NCBI RefSeq assembly: GCF_948329825.1
Contig: NZ_CAOJCM010000010.1
Location: 1 to 64,000 of the forward strand
Direction of reading: 5' to 3'
DNA length: 64,000 nt
Origin: Paenibacillus sp. JJ-100
Lineage (GTDB): Bacteria; Bacillota; Bacilli; Paenibacillales; Paenibacillaceae
Of this stretch, positions 16,322 through 24,778 are shown piece by piece (within the stretch, counting starts at the first letter, position 1; each line of letters starts with the position of its first letter). The position numbers and the translations under genes were made by a program. A model generated the notes under the pieces. That model did no database searches, was not told the DNA's origin, and saw only the letters and a program-made list of their open reading frames with translations.

Positions 16322-17362
16322 GTGTCCGAAGCATATAAAAAGGCCGGCGTGGATATCGCGGCAGGGAATGAAGCGGTTGAACGGATGAAAAAACACGTTA
16401 AACGTACCTTCCGTCCGGAAGTCATGACCGATCTGGGTGGATTCGGTGCTCTGTTCGGATTGAACAAAGATAAATATGATGAGCCGGTACTGGTCTCCGG
16501 TACAGATGGTGTTGGAACCAAGCTAAAAATTGCATTTGCCATGGATCGTCATGACACAATCGGTATCGACGCGGTAGCGATGTGTGTGAATGACATCGTT
16601 GTGCAAGGGGCAGAGCCGCTTTTCTTCCTGGACTACCTCGCATGTGATAAGGTCATCCCGGAGAAGATTGAAGCGATTGTTGCCGGGATTGCAGAAGGCT
16701 GTCATCAGTCCGGCTGCGCGCTGATCGGCGGTGAAACAGCTGAGATGCCGGGTATGTACAGTGAAGGGGAGTATGATATCGCGGGTTTCACTGTTGGTAT
16801 CGTAGACAAAGCAAAGATTATTAACGGCACAACTATTGCACCTGGAGATACAGTGATCGGTCTGGCTTCCAGCGGTGTGCACAGTAACGGTTTTTCTCTG
16901 GTGCGCAGATTACTGCTTGAAGAGGCAGGTTTGGATCTGCATTCTGAAGTGGCAGAGCTTGGCGGCAAACTGGGAGATACATTGCTGGAGCCTACGAAAA
17001 TTTATGTAAAACCACTGTTGTCCTTGTTAGGAAATGTCAATGTCAAAGGCATGGCTCACATTACAGGCGGTGGATTTATAGAAAATATCCCGCGTATGCT
17101 GCCAAGCAACGTGAACGTGGATATTGATTATGGCTCATGGCCGATTCTGCCAATCTTCAACTTGTTACAACAAAAAGGCAATGTTTCGAATCGTGATATG
17201 TTCACTACGTTTAATATGGGCGTCGGGCTTGTATTAGTTGTGAGCGAAGCGGATGCAGAGAAAACCTTGGAACAATTGAAGGCGTCTGGAGAAGAAGCGT
17301 ACATCATTGGCCGTGTAACTGAAGGAGATGCGAGAGTAACCTTCACAGGAGCGGATGTTTAA
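16322..17362 (+). CDS. purM: Phosphoribosylformylglycinamidine cyclo-ligase (AIR synthetase)
   Basis: PurM closes the imidazole ring, turning FGAM into AIR with ATP. From GTG 16322 the protein has 346 residues, exactly the Bacillus size, and begins SEAYKKAGVDIAAGNEAV. The ATP site GTDGVGTKLKIA lies near 61-72 and LIGGETAEMPGMY near 135-147. GTG 16322 is preferred over the in-frame GTG at 16313 because GAAGGGTG sits 8 bases before it and the N-terminus then matches the family. The stop overlaps the purN start (TAATG). Confidence 0.95.
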   Translation: MSEAYKKAGVDIAAGNEAVERMKKHVKRTFRPEVMTDLGGFGALFGLNKDKYDEPVLVSGTDGVGTKLKIAFAMDRHDTIGIDAVAMCVNDIVVQGAEPLFFLDYLACDKVIPEKIEAIVAGIAEGCHQSGCALIGGETAEMPGMYSEGEYDIAGFTVGIVDKAKIINGTTIAPGDTVIGLASSGVHSNGFSLVRRLLLEEAGLDLHSEVAELGGKLGDTLLEPTKIYVKPLLSLLGNVNVKGMAHITGGGFIENIPRMLPSNVNVDIDYGSWPILPIFNLLQQKGNVSNRDMFTTFNMGVGLVLVVSEADAEKTLEQLKASGEEAYIIGRVTEGDARVTFTGADV

Positions 17363-17979
17363 TGACAAACTACCATATTGCTGTATTTGCCTCAGGGGAA
17401 GGAAGTAACTTCCAGTCTTTGGTCGATGCAGCACGGAATGGTGCCTTGGATGCTTCGGTGGAATTGCTTGTCTGTGATAAACCTGCTGCACGCGTTGTGC
17501 AGCGAGCACAGGAGGCAGGTATAGACTGCCATCTGTTTACGCCTAAGTCATATGCTTCACGTGAAGCTTATGAAGCAGAGATTATCGAGGTGCTGGAATC
17601 AAAACAGATTGATCTGGTTGTGCTGGCAGGTTATATGAGATTACTGACCTCGGTTATGGTAGATCGTTATGCAGGTCGACTGATTAATATTCATCCATCG
17701 CTACTGCCGGCGTTTGCAGGCAAGGATGCCATTGGACAAGCACTTGATTATGGAGTGAAAGTAACAGGTGTGACAGTGCATTTTGTGGATGGTGGAATGG
17801 ATACCGGACCAATTATTGCCCAGCATCCGGTTCCAGTGATGCCAGGGGATACAGTAGAAACGATCAGCAAAGCCATTCACGCAGCTGAACAGCAGCTTTA
17901 CCCTGAAGTCGTATCCTGGTTCGCACAAGGCTTGGTCCAGTTAGACGGACGCCACGTCACCGTTAACAAACCGGTTTGA
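17362..17979 (+). CDS. purN: Phosphoribosylglycinamide formyltransferase
   Basis: PurN transfers a formyl group from 10-formyltetrahydrofolate to GAR. The product has 205 residues. Catalytic residues are in NIHPSLLPAFAG (Asn and His near 110-112) and HFVDGGMDTGPII (Asp near 147-150). FASGEGSNFQS at the start binds the phosphate of GAR. ATG 17362 shares its A with the purM stop. The stop codon directly abuts structured repeat F. Confidence 0.96.
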   Translation: MTNYHIAVFASGEGSNFQSLVDAARNGALDASVELLVCDKPAARVVQRAQEAGIDCHLFTPKSYASREAYEAEIIEVLESKQIDLVVLAGYMRLLTSVMVDRYAGRLINIHPSLLPAFAGKDAIGQALDYGVKVTGVTVHFVDGGMDTGPIIAQHPVPVMPGDTVETISKAIHAAEQQLYPEVVSWFAQGLVQLDGRHVTVNKPV

Positions 17980-18204
17980 TATAAGTTGCCCTCTTTTTAC
18001 AGGTTAACGTAGAGGATAGAAAAAACCTGGAAAAGCGAAGCTAAAAGCTTTCTGAAAGAAAGCTACATCGGAAGCATAGGTTTCGCCTTTATCACCGGAT
18101 TTTTCCCTTGAGAAAAGGGAATCCAAAAAATCTGGGGATAACAGCGATTGTAAGGTTGTTCTTTCATCAGAGTGTCTAGTGTAAACACAAGGTTCAACTT
18201 ATAT
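17979..18204 (+). repeat. Structured palindromic repeat, copy F (purN-purH gap)
   Basis: The element begins at the last base of the purN stop codon. Its termini ATATAAGTTG and CAACTTATAT form ten perfect pairs, and AGAAAAAACCT pairs with AGGTTGTTCTT further in. The core matches copies A and E, including AAGCTTTC-TGAAA-GAAAGCT, AGG/CCT, and TTCCCTT-GAGA-AAGGGAA. The rest of the gap to the purH ribosome binding site (about 100 bases) shows nothing recognisable. Confidence 0.75.
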
Positions 18205-18314
18205 AACAGAAGTCGAAACTTGGTACGCATTTTGTGATATTTCTCGGGAAATAAATCATCTGTGTTTCGTCAGGAAACGCGAAGCTTATGGGACAAAAAA
18301 AGGAGGAGCATATT

Positions 18315-19862
18315 GTGAGTATCAAAAGAGCGCTGGTCAGCGTATCGGATAAAACAGGCATCGTGGACTTTTGCCGCGAGCTGTCGCAAATGGGTGTGGA
18401 GATCATTTCGACAGGAGGTACAAGCAGCTTGTTGTCGAAGGAAGGCATCCCTGTCATCGGAATCTCAGACGTAACTGGATTTCCGGAAATTATGGACGGA
18501 CGTGTCAAAACATTGCATCCGGCAGTTCACAGCGGCTTGCTCGCTGTTCGTGATAACGAAGAGCATACACGCCAAATGCAGGAGCTTGGTTTGGGCTACA
18601 TCGATCTGGTTGTTGTTAACTTGTATCCTTTCCAGGAAACCATCGCTAAACCGGATGTAGCCTATGAAGATGCCATCGAGAACATTGATATCGGCGGTCC
18701 AACCATGCTTCGTTCTGCAGCTAAAAACCATGCCTTTGTTAGCGTAGTTGTGGATGCTGCTGACTACAGCCAAGTGCTGGAGGAAGTACGCACTAGCGGA
18801 GATACGACGCTGGAAACACGCAAACGGCTTGCGGCAAAAGTGTTCCGCCATACTGCGGCTTACGATGCGCTCATCTCCGATTACCTGTCCAACATCAATG
18901 GTGATCCGTTACCAGAGCGCCTGACCGTTACTTATGAAAAGCTCCAGGATTTGCGTTACGGCGAAAATCCGCACCAACAGGCGGCATTCTACCGTAAACC
19001 GCTGGCTGCGCAGGACACACTGACGACTGCCGAGCAATTGCACGGAAAAGAGCTGTCTTACAACAACATTAACGATGCGAACGCAGCCTTGCAGATTGTC
19101 AAAGAATTCGAAGAGCCTGCAGTCGTAGCCGTAAAACACATGAACCCTTGCGGCGTGGGGATCGGTGAAAGCATCTATGAGGCATACGGCAAAGCTTACG
19201 CTGCTGACCCAACATCCATTTTTGGTGGGATTGTGGCAGCGAACCGTATCATTGACAGTGATACTGCGAACAAACTGAGTGAGATTTTCTTGGAAATCGT
19301 ACTCGCACCTGATTTTACCCAAGAAGCACTGGAGATCCTGACGAAAAAGAAAAACATTCGATTGCTCAAAACAGGTGAACTGAGTGCAGCTCGCAACCGT
19401 GAAAGCCAGTTCGTGGTGACGTCTATTGACGGCGGCATGATTGTACAACAATCGGACGTACACTCCATTGAAGCAAGCGAGCTTAACGTCGTGACAGATC
19501 GTGCACCTTCCGAAGAAGAGTTGAAACAGCTATTGTTTGGTTGGAAAGTGGTTAAACATGTGAAATCCAATGCTATCGTACTTGCTGCGAATGATATGAC
19601 AGTAGGCGTTGGTGCGGGACAAATGAACCGTGTCGGTGCTGCTAAAATTGCAATCGAGCAAGCTGGTGAGCAGGCCAAAGGCGCAGTTCTCGCTTCCGAT
19701 GCGTTCTTCCCAATGGGCGATACTCTTGAACTGGCAGCAAAAGCCGGCATTACAGCAGTTATTCAACCAGGTGGTTCTATCAAAGACGAAGAATCCATCA
19801 AAGTAGCTAATGAATACGGCATTGCTATGGTATTTACTGGCGTTCGTCATTTTAAACACTAG
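18315..19862 (+). CDS. purH: Bifunctional AICAR formyltransferase / IMP cyclohydrolase
   Basis: PurH carries out the last two steps to IMP. The product has 515 residues. The N-terminal cyclohydrolase domain shows SVSDKTGIVDF, STGGTSSLL and DGRVKTLHP; the C-terminal transformylase domain shows LRYGENPHQQAAFY and VKHMNPCGVG, with the catalytic Lys-His of that segment. GTG 18315 has AGGAGG 8 bases upstream and gives the family N-terminus SIKRALVSVSD; the longer frame from 18288 adds residues not seen in relatives. A terminator follows before purD. Confidence 0.96.
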   Translation: MSIKRALVSVSDKTGIVDFCRELSQMGVEIISTGGTSSLLSKEGIPVIGISDVTGFPEIMDGRVKTLHPAVHSGLLAVRDNEEHTRQMQELGLGYIDLVVVNLYPFQETIAKPDVAYEDAIENIDIGGPTMLRSAAKNHAFVSVVVDAADYSQVLEEVRTSGDTTLETRKRLAAKVFRHTAAYDALISDYLSNINGDPLPERLTVTYEKLQDLRYGENPHQQAAFYRKPLAAQDTLTTAEQLHGKELSYNNINDANAALQIVKEFEEPAVVAVKHMNPCGVGIGESIYEAYGKAYAADPTSIFGGIVAANRIIDSDTANKLSEIFLEIVLAPDFTQEALEILTKKKNIRLLKTGELSAARNRESQFVVTSIDGGMIVQQSDVHSIEASELNVVTDRAPSEEELKQLLFGWKVVKHVKSNAIVLAANDMTVGVGAGQMNRVGAAKIAIEQAGEQAKGAVLASDAFFPMGDTLELAAKAGITAVIQPGGSIKDEESIKVANEYGIAMVFTGVRHFKH

Positions 19863-19951
19863 AACAAGTGTTGAGCAGGTTAGAGAGTCATAGAATGAGC
19901 GGAAACATATGAAATTCAAATGCTCTCTCATCTACAACGGCAAGTGTAAAT

Positions 19952-19999
19952 AAGGAGTGTCACCTGTCATGCTCATGACGAATGGGACACTCCTTTTTT
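19952..19999 (+). terminator. Terminator between purH and purD
   Basis: AAGGAGTGTC pairs perfectly with GACACTCCTT, with an inner GTCAT/ATGAC hairpin, followed by six T. It should end most transcripts after purH, so purD may be expressed at a lower level or from its own promoter, unlike the continuous B. subtilis operon. Confidence 0.85.
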
Positions 20000-20033
20000 C
20001 AGGAAAAGAAGCAATTCATGTGTTTCCATATTG

Positions 20034-20048
20034 AAAATTCAGAAAATT
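20034..20048 (+). promoter_or_regulatory. CodY-box-like sequence before purD
   Basis: AAAATTCAGAAAATT matches the CodY consensus AATTTTCWGAAAATT at 13 of 15 positions and lies 22 bases before the purD start. AT-rich DNA gives such matches by chance, so this is only a candidate. Confidence 0.3.
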
Positions 20049-20070
20049 TTGTGTAGAGGGGATCAGACGA

Positions 20071-21336
20071 ATGGATATATTGGTAGTCGGCGGCGGTGGC
20101 CGCGAACATGCCATTATCTGGGCACTGGCGAAAAGTCCAAAGGCAGGCAAGATTCATTGCGCACCAGGGAATGCGGGTATTGCACAACTCGCAGAGTGTC
20201 ACCCGATTGCGGTGCATGAATTCGACAAGCTTAAAGCATTGGCTGTTGAACTAAAAGTAGACTTCGTCGTCATCGGACCGGATGATCCGCTCGCAGACGG
20301 CATCGTGGATGCATTTGACTCGACAGGCCTGCCTGTCTTCGGCCCACGTCGCAACGCAGCCGAGATTGAGGGAAGCAAAACATTTATGAAGGATCTGTTA
20401 CACAAATACAACATCCCTACAGCTGCGTATGAGAAGTTCGATAACTACGAGCAGGCTCAGGCATATCTGGATAAACAAGTGATTCCTGTAGTCATTAAAG
20501 CGGACGGACTCGCAGCAGGTAAAGGGGTTACCGTCGCTTACTCCCGTGAAGAAGCGAACCAGGCTCTTCGCAATATTATGGTCGATAAGGTGTTTGGCGA
20601 AGCTGGAGCTAAAGTGATTATTGAAGAATTCCTCGCCGGACAGGAAATGTCGATTCTGGCCTTTGTTGATGGCGAGACGGTTCGCCCCATGGCTGCTGCG
20701 CAAGATCATAAACCGGTCTTCGATAATGATCAGGGGCCTAACACAGGTGGAATGGGTACATACTCTCCGCTTCCACATATTCCGGCATCCATTATTGATG
20801 AAGCGGTAGAGACGATTATCAAGCCAACGGCGAAAGCAATGGTATCCGAAGGACGTCCGTTCCGCGGTGTATTGTTCGCAGGTTTGATGATATCCCCGGA
20901 TGGCAAACCTAAAACGATTGAGTTCAACGCTCGATTTGGAGATCCAGAAACACAAGTAGTGTTACCGCGTCTGAAGAGTGACCTGCTTGAGATTTTCTGG
21001 GCAACCGTTCATGGGAAATTGGCTGATCTGGAGATTGAATGGAGCGACGAAGCTGCTGTATGTGTCGTGCTAGCTTCAGGTGGATACCCGGGCCCGTACG
21101 CCAAAGGTGTTGTGATCGAGGGACTGGATCAAGTTGAAGAGGCTGTTGTATTCCATGCAGGAACAGCACGGAATGAAGCTGGAGACTGGGTAACGAACGG
21201 CGGGCGTATTCTTGGCGTTGTTGGTCTCGGCACAGATATTGCAGAAGCCAGAGCCAAGGCATATGCTGAGGCAGAGCGGATTCAATTCGAAGGCAAACAT
21301 CAGCGCTCCGACATTGCAGCCAAAGCTTTGGTATAA
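20071..21336 (+). CDS. purD: Phosphoribosylamine-glycine ligase
   Basis: PurD joins phosphoribosylamine and glycine with ATP to form GAR. The 421-residue ATP-grasp protein begins MDILVVGGGGREHA, has the lid KADGLAAGKGV near 145-155, the family signature RFGDPETQV near 288-296, and PNTGGMGTYSP. ATG 20071 follows AGAGGGGA by about 9 bases. It is the last purine gene, separated from purH by a strong terminator and followed by another hairpin. Confidence 0.96.
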   Translation: MDILVVGGGGREHAIIWALAKSPKAGKIHCAPGNAGIAQLAECHPIAVHEFDKLKALAVELKVDFVVIGPDDPLADGIVDAFDSTGLPVFGPRRNAAEIEGSKTFMKDLLHKYNIPTAAYEKFDNYEQAQAYLDKQVIPVVIKADGLAAGKGVTVAYSREEANQALRNIMVDKVFGEAGAKVIIEEFLAGQEMSILAFVDGETVRPMAAAQDHKPVFDNDQGPNTGGMGTYSPLPHIPASIIDEAVETIIKPTAKAMVSEGRPFRGVLFAGLMISPDGKPKTIEFNARFGDPETQVVLPRLKSDLLEIFWATVHGKLADLEIEWSDEAAVCVVLASGGYPGPYAKGVVIEGLDQVEEAVVFHAGTARNEAGDWVTNGGRILGVVGLGTDIAEARAKAYAEAERIQFEGKHQRSDIAAKALV

Positions 21337-21384
21337 TTGCCGAGCATCAGTTTTTTCTTAACTTAAACAGCTAAACAGCTAAAC

Positions 21385-21433
21385 AGCCCGTAAGATGGGA
21401 TACCGAAAGGTATTTGCATCCTGCGGGCTCTTT
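21385..21433 (+). terminator. Terminator-like hairpin after purD
   Basis: AGCCCG and CGGGCT close a stem that continues through GATG/CATC and ends in ATACC-GAAA-GGTAT, a GNRA-capped inner hairpin. The T tract is weak (CTCTTTG), so termination may be partial. Confidence 0.55.
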
Positions 21434-22143
21434 GCTACGTATTACATATATCCCTTGAAAAAAGTTGTATTCTTGCATTTGTAAAGTCTGAGCAGGCTTG
21501 AACGAAAGCCAATGAAACTGTTTTATATCCAAACGGAACGGGTAGTAAATCAGTAAATTATCAGGAGTAATAGTCCGAAGTTTAACACTAAGATTAAAAG
21601 CTAAAGTTATAGTTATAGTTATAGTTATAGTGAAAATAAAGTAAAGTGCAAGCATACGATCTCAAAGCTGTTACAGACACAATACGCTCGTTAGCATGCC
21701 AAAGCATAACATACATATAGATTAATCTGTGAATACTATACTGTAAGCTTGTTCCAAACCATAACGTGCAACTGGATGGTTGGGTTGCAAACATGATATA
21801 CTTTTCGGAAACAGGAATCGTTACGTTGGGAGGTGGATATCTATTGGGTAGGCGATATTGTAAATTGTCCAAATGGAGAATCTAGGTGGAGTTGATTAAG
21901 AAACAGTAGACACCAAAAGGGGAAGCCCGTTTTGATTAAAATCGTTTCTGCACGTCATTGACTTCATCTTGTATTCCTGTTTTTAGATTTACAAGGTCAT
22001 TGTGCGACTTATACAGAAGTGATCAAAAATTGATTTTTTTATATACGTTTCTAAGCACCAATTGCCCATGGCATCTGACAACTAAAACAGCACATGAGAG
22101 GTTAACGGCATTAACGTTAACGAAGTACGCTGTAACTATCTTT
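21434..22143 (+). other. AT-rich gap with a hexamer repeat
   Basis: No gene is supported in this 710-base stretch. AGTTAT is repeated four times head to tail at 21605-21628. At 21844 a TTG behind GGGAGGTGG opens a 13-codon frame ending at 21885, too short to trust. ATCAA-AAA-TTGAT followed by seven T near 22030 is a weak terminator-like hairpin. A promoter for the following operon should lie here but I cannot place it with confidence. Confidence 0.4.
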
Positions 22144-22174
22144 GGAGGTGAATCCCTGAGAATCGGGGAAGTCT
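22144..22174 (+). promoter_or_regulatory. Shine-Dalgarno - hairpin - TTG leader of the first CNNM gene
   Basis: GGAGGTG (22144-22150) is 24 bases from the TTG start at 22175, normally too far. Between them TCCCTGA-GAA-TCGGGGA (22153-22169) forms a 7-bp stem with a triloop. Folding removes 17 bases and leaves 7 bases of effective spacing. The same layout with compensating stem changes occurs before the next gene. Confidence 0.75.
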
Positions 22175-23512
22175 TTGGACATAATTACCATATTAAATAT
22201 CGCATTGCTTATCATCTTGATCGTAGCGACTGCTTTTTTTGTCGCATCAGAGTTTGCTGTTGTTAAAATTCGTACATCAAGGGTGGATCAACTGGTTGCC
22301 GAAGGCAATAAGAAGGCTGTTCTTGCCAAAAAGGTTGTATCGGATCTGGACTATTATCTGTCTGCCTGTCAGCTTGGTATTACGGTTACGGCTCTGGGAC
22401 TCGGAGCACTAGGTAAACCGACTGTAGAGAGATTGTTGTATCCGTTGTTCAGCTATTTGGACGTACCTGCCTCTGCCACGGCCATTGCTTCTTATGCGAT
22501 AGCTTTTATTCTCGTTACGTTTTTGCATGTCGTTGTTGGTGAGATGGCACCTAAAACGCTGGCGATTCAGTTCTCGGAAAAACTGACGTTATTACTCTCG
22601 CCACCGCTGTACTGGTTTGGTAAAGTTATGTCCCCATTTATTTGGGCGCTTAACGGTACATCTCGTGTAATCCTGCGTGGATTCGGTGTTAAACCAGCCG
22701 GACATGATCAAGCTTATTCCGAGGACGAGATTAAAATTATTATGAACCAGAGTTATGAAGGCGATGAGAGTAATCAAACCAAACTTTCGTATCTGGAAAA
22801 TGTGTTTGTGTTCGATGAACGTGACGCCAAAGACATCATGGTTCCACGTACCGAACTAATCACGCTTAATGAGGATATGACTTATGATGATATCATTCCT
22901 ATTTTCGATGAGCATAACTATTCAAGGTATCCCGTGATTGAAGACGGGGACAAAGATCGTATTATCGGTGTTGTAAATGTGAAGAAGATTCTGCCGGATA
23001 TGGTCGCCACGCGGGCACGACAATTAAGTGATTTCGTGCGTGAAATCCCGTTTGTATCTGAAGTGACGCCGATTCAGGATGCGATGATTAAAATGCAGCA
23101 AGAACGGGTGCATATGGCTGTAGTCGTCGATGAGTATGGCGGTACTTCAGGGATCATAACGATGGAGGATATTTTGGAAGAGCTGGTTGGTGAGATCCGG
23201 GATGAATTCGATGCAGATGAAGTGGCAGACATTCAGGAGACCGGAGAAAACCAGTACCTGATTAACGGACGTGTACTTCTGGATGAGCTGGAGCGGCAAT
23301 TCGGGATTGTATTCGAGGGTAATGAAGAGATGGATACCGTTGCCGGATGGATTCAGTACCAGAAGGGTGTCGGTGTAGAAAAAGGAGATACGGTTGAACA
23401 CGGTGACTATGTCTGGACCGTTGTGGATGCTGAGAATTATCACATCAAGCAGGTGTTGCTTGAGCGTGTCAATGGCCCTGAGGTTGAGGAACCTGCAAGC
23501 GATTTGGCATAA
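22175..23512 (+). CDS. CNNM/CBS/CorC-type membrane protein (hemolysin-family transporter)
   Basis: The 445-residue product begins with a DUF21/CNNM membrane domain (about 1-190) with an N-terminal helix followed by ASEFAVVKIRTSRVDQL and further hydrophobic segments. A CBS-domain pair (about 205-335) contains DIMVPRTELITL and GIITMEDILEELVGEI, and a CorC_HlyC domain occupies about 345-430. The family, including B. subtilis YqhB and YrkA, is linked to Mg2+ export or homeostasis. TTG 22175 is set by the conserved MDI start and by the parallel leader of the next gene. It is the upstream member of a tandem pair, 75 bases before its paralogue. Confidence 0.88.
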   Translation: MDIITILNIALLIILIVATAFFVASEFAVVKIRTSRVDQLVAEGNKKAVLAKKVVSDLDYYLSACQLGITVTALGLGALGKPTVERLLYPLFSYLDVPASATAIASYAIAFILVTFLHVVVGEMAPKTLAIQFSEKLTLLLSPPLYWFGKVMSPFIWALNGTSRVILRGFGVKPAGHDQAYSEDEIKIIMNQSYEGDESNQTKLSYLENVFVFDERDAKDIMVPRTELITLNEDMTYDDIIPIFDEHNYSRYPVIEDGDKDRIIGVVNVKKILPDMVATRARQLSDFVREIPFVSEVTPIQDAMIKMQQERVHMAVVVDEYGGTSGIITMEDILEELVGEIRDEFDADEVADIQETGENQYLINGRVLLDELERQFGIVFEGNEEMDTVAGWIQYQKGVGVEKGDTVEHGDYVWTVVDAENYHIKQVLLERVNGPEVEEPASDLA

Positions 23513-23556
23513 CCCTAACTTGAAAGAAGCTATGTAAGTATATTTCTAAACTTAAT

Positions 23557-23587
23557 GGAGGTGAATCCCTCATCCTGAGGGAAATCA
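23557..23587 (+). promoter_or_regulatory. Shine-Dalgarno - hairpin - TTG leader of the second CNNM gene
   Basis: GGAGGTG (23557-23563) is again 24 bases before the TTG at 23588. TCCCTCA-TCC-TGAGGGA (23566-23582) forms a perfect 7-bp stem with a triloop. Compared with the first leader, a G-C pair has become C-G and a U-G pair has become U-A, so pairing is kept while sequence changes. Confidence 0.78.
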
Positions 23588-24670
23588 TTGGACGGAATAA
23601 TAGCCTTAAATTTGTTTTTAGTAGCTGTATTTATCGGTTTGACCGCGTTTTTTGTAGGAGCTGAATTCGCTATTTTGAAAGTGCGGATGTCCCGCATCGA
23701 TCAATTGATCTCAGAAGGCAATAAAAAAGCTGTGGTCGCCAAAAAAGTAGCACAACATCTGGATTATTATCTGTCTGCATGTCAACTGGGCATTACCATT
23801 ACTGCTCTCGTGTTGGGGGCATTAGGTGAACCGACTGTTGAAAAGATGCTTCATCCATTGTTTCAGAGCCTAGAGGTTCCTGCGGCCCTGTCCACCGTAC
23901 TTTCTTACGGTATTGCACTGGCTGTAATCACGTTCCTGCATGTCGTGATTGGTGAGCTTGCACCTAAGACACTTGCGATTCAGTATGCAGAGCGGATGAC
24001 GCTGATGCTTGCACCACCACTCTACTGGTTTGGTAAAATCATGAACCCGTTCATCTATGCGCTGAATGGGGCAGCACGTGTATTGTTGAGCATATTTGGT
24101 GTTAAGCCAGCCGGGCATGACACGGTTCACTCCGAAGAGGAATTGAAGCTGATTATGGCCCAAAGTTATGAGAGTGGTGAGATTAACCAGACTGAGTTAG
24201 ATTATCTCAAAAACATTTTTGCGTTTGATGAGCGTTTGCTCCAGGAAATCATGATTCCTCGGAACAAGATCGTTACCATAAATAAGGAAATGCCGCTGGA
24301 TCAGATTATTGAAGTGTTTAACCAGCATGAATATACGAGGTATCCTGTTATTGCAAACGGCGATACAAATCACTTTGTTGGTTTTATTAATACTAAACAA
24401 ACGTTGACAAGTGTAGCCGCTGGCAGAACGTTCAGTATGAATACGTTTATGCATTCGATGCCGAGCTTCTCGGAACGTTCACCGATCAAAGATGTACTTG
24501 TTCAGATGCAACAAAGTCGTGTGCATATTGCTTCGGTCAAAAACGATGAGGGTGCTACCATTGGTATGGTGACAATGGAGGATATCCTTGAAGAAATTGT
24601 TGGGGATATCAAGGATGAGTACGAGCATAAAGATCTGGTGAACCCACCAAAGAAATTGAAGCTGGTATAA
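23588..24670 (+). CDS. CNNM/CBS membrane protein lacking the CorC domain
   Basis: This is a close paralogue of the preceding gene: the same DUF21/CNNM membrane domain (GAEFAILKVRMSRIDQL, CQLGITITAL, FLHVVIGELAPKTLAIQ) and CBS pair (EIMIPRNKIVTI, GMVTMEDILEEIVGDI). It ends at residue 360, about 20 residues after the CBS pair, with a Lys-rich tail PPKKLKLV, and so lacks the CorC_HlyC domain. The stop is followed by a clean terminator and I see no frameshift remnant of the lost domain. It probably works with or as a regulatory variant of its neighbour, which is inference. Confidence 0.85.
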   Translation: MDGIIALNLFLVAVFIGLTAFFVGAEFAILKVRMSRIDQLISEGNKKAVVAKKVAQHLDYYLSACQLGITITALVLGALGEPTVEKMLHPLFQSLEVPAALSTVLSYGIALAVITFLHVVIGELAPKTLAIQYAERMTLMLAPPLYWFGKIMNPFIYALNGAARVLLSIFGVKPAGHDTVHSEEELKLIMAQSYESGEINQTELDYLKNIFAFDERLLQEIMIPRNKIVTINKEMPLDQIIEVFNQHEYTRYPVIANGDTNHFVGFINTKQTLTSVAAGRTFSMNTFMHSMPSFSERSPIKDVLVQMQQSRVHIASVKNDEGATIGMVTMEDILEEIVGDIKDEYEHKDLVNPPKKLKLV

Positions 24671-24726
24671 AAAAGAGCCAAAATCAAGCTGCATGTAAAA
24701 CTAATGTAATAGCTTGTGTGGTCAGA

Positions 24727-24758
24727 AACAGGTTCCCCTAGTGGGGAACCTGTTTTTT
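24727..24758 (+). terminator. Terminator after the CNNM pair
   Basis: AACAGGTTCCCC and GGGGAACCTGTT form a perfect 12-bp stem with a TAGT loop, followed by T. Confidence 0.92.
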
Positions 24759-24778
24759 AATGGAGTGTCGTCCACTTT

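Noticed and set aside
9028..18204. Reading the purine-operon repeats as insertion sequences or MITEs
   Set aside because: Their terminal arms differ between copies, no target-site duplications are evident and no transposase is present. A mobile origin is not excluded, only unsupported.
21844..21885. 13-codon TTG frame behind GGGAGGTGG
   Set aside because: The binding site is good but the peptide is too short and there is no attenuator structure or related gene nearby to support a leader peptide.
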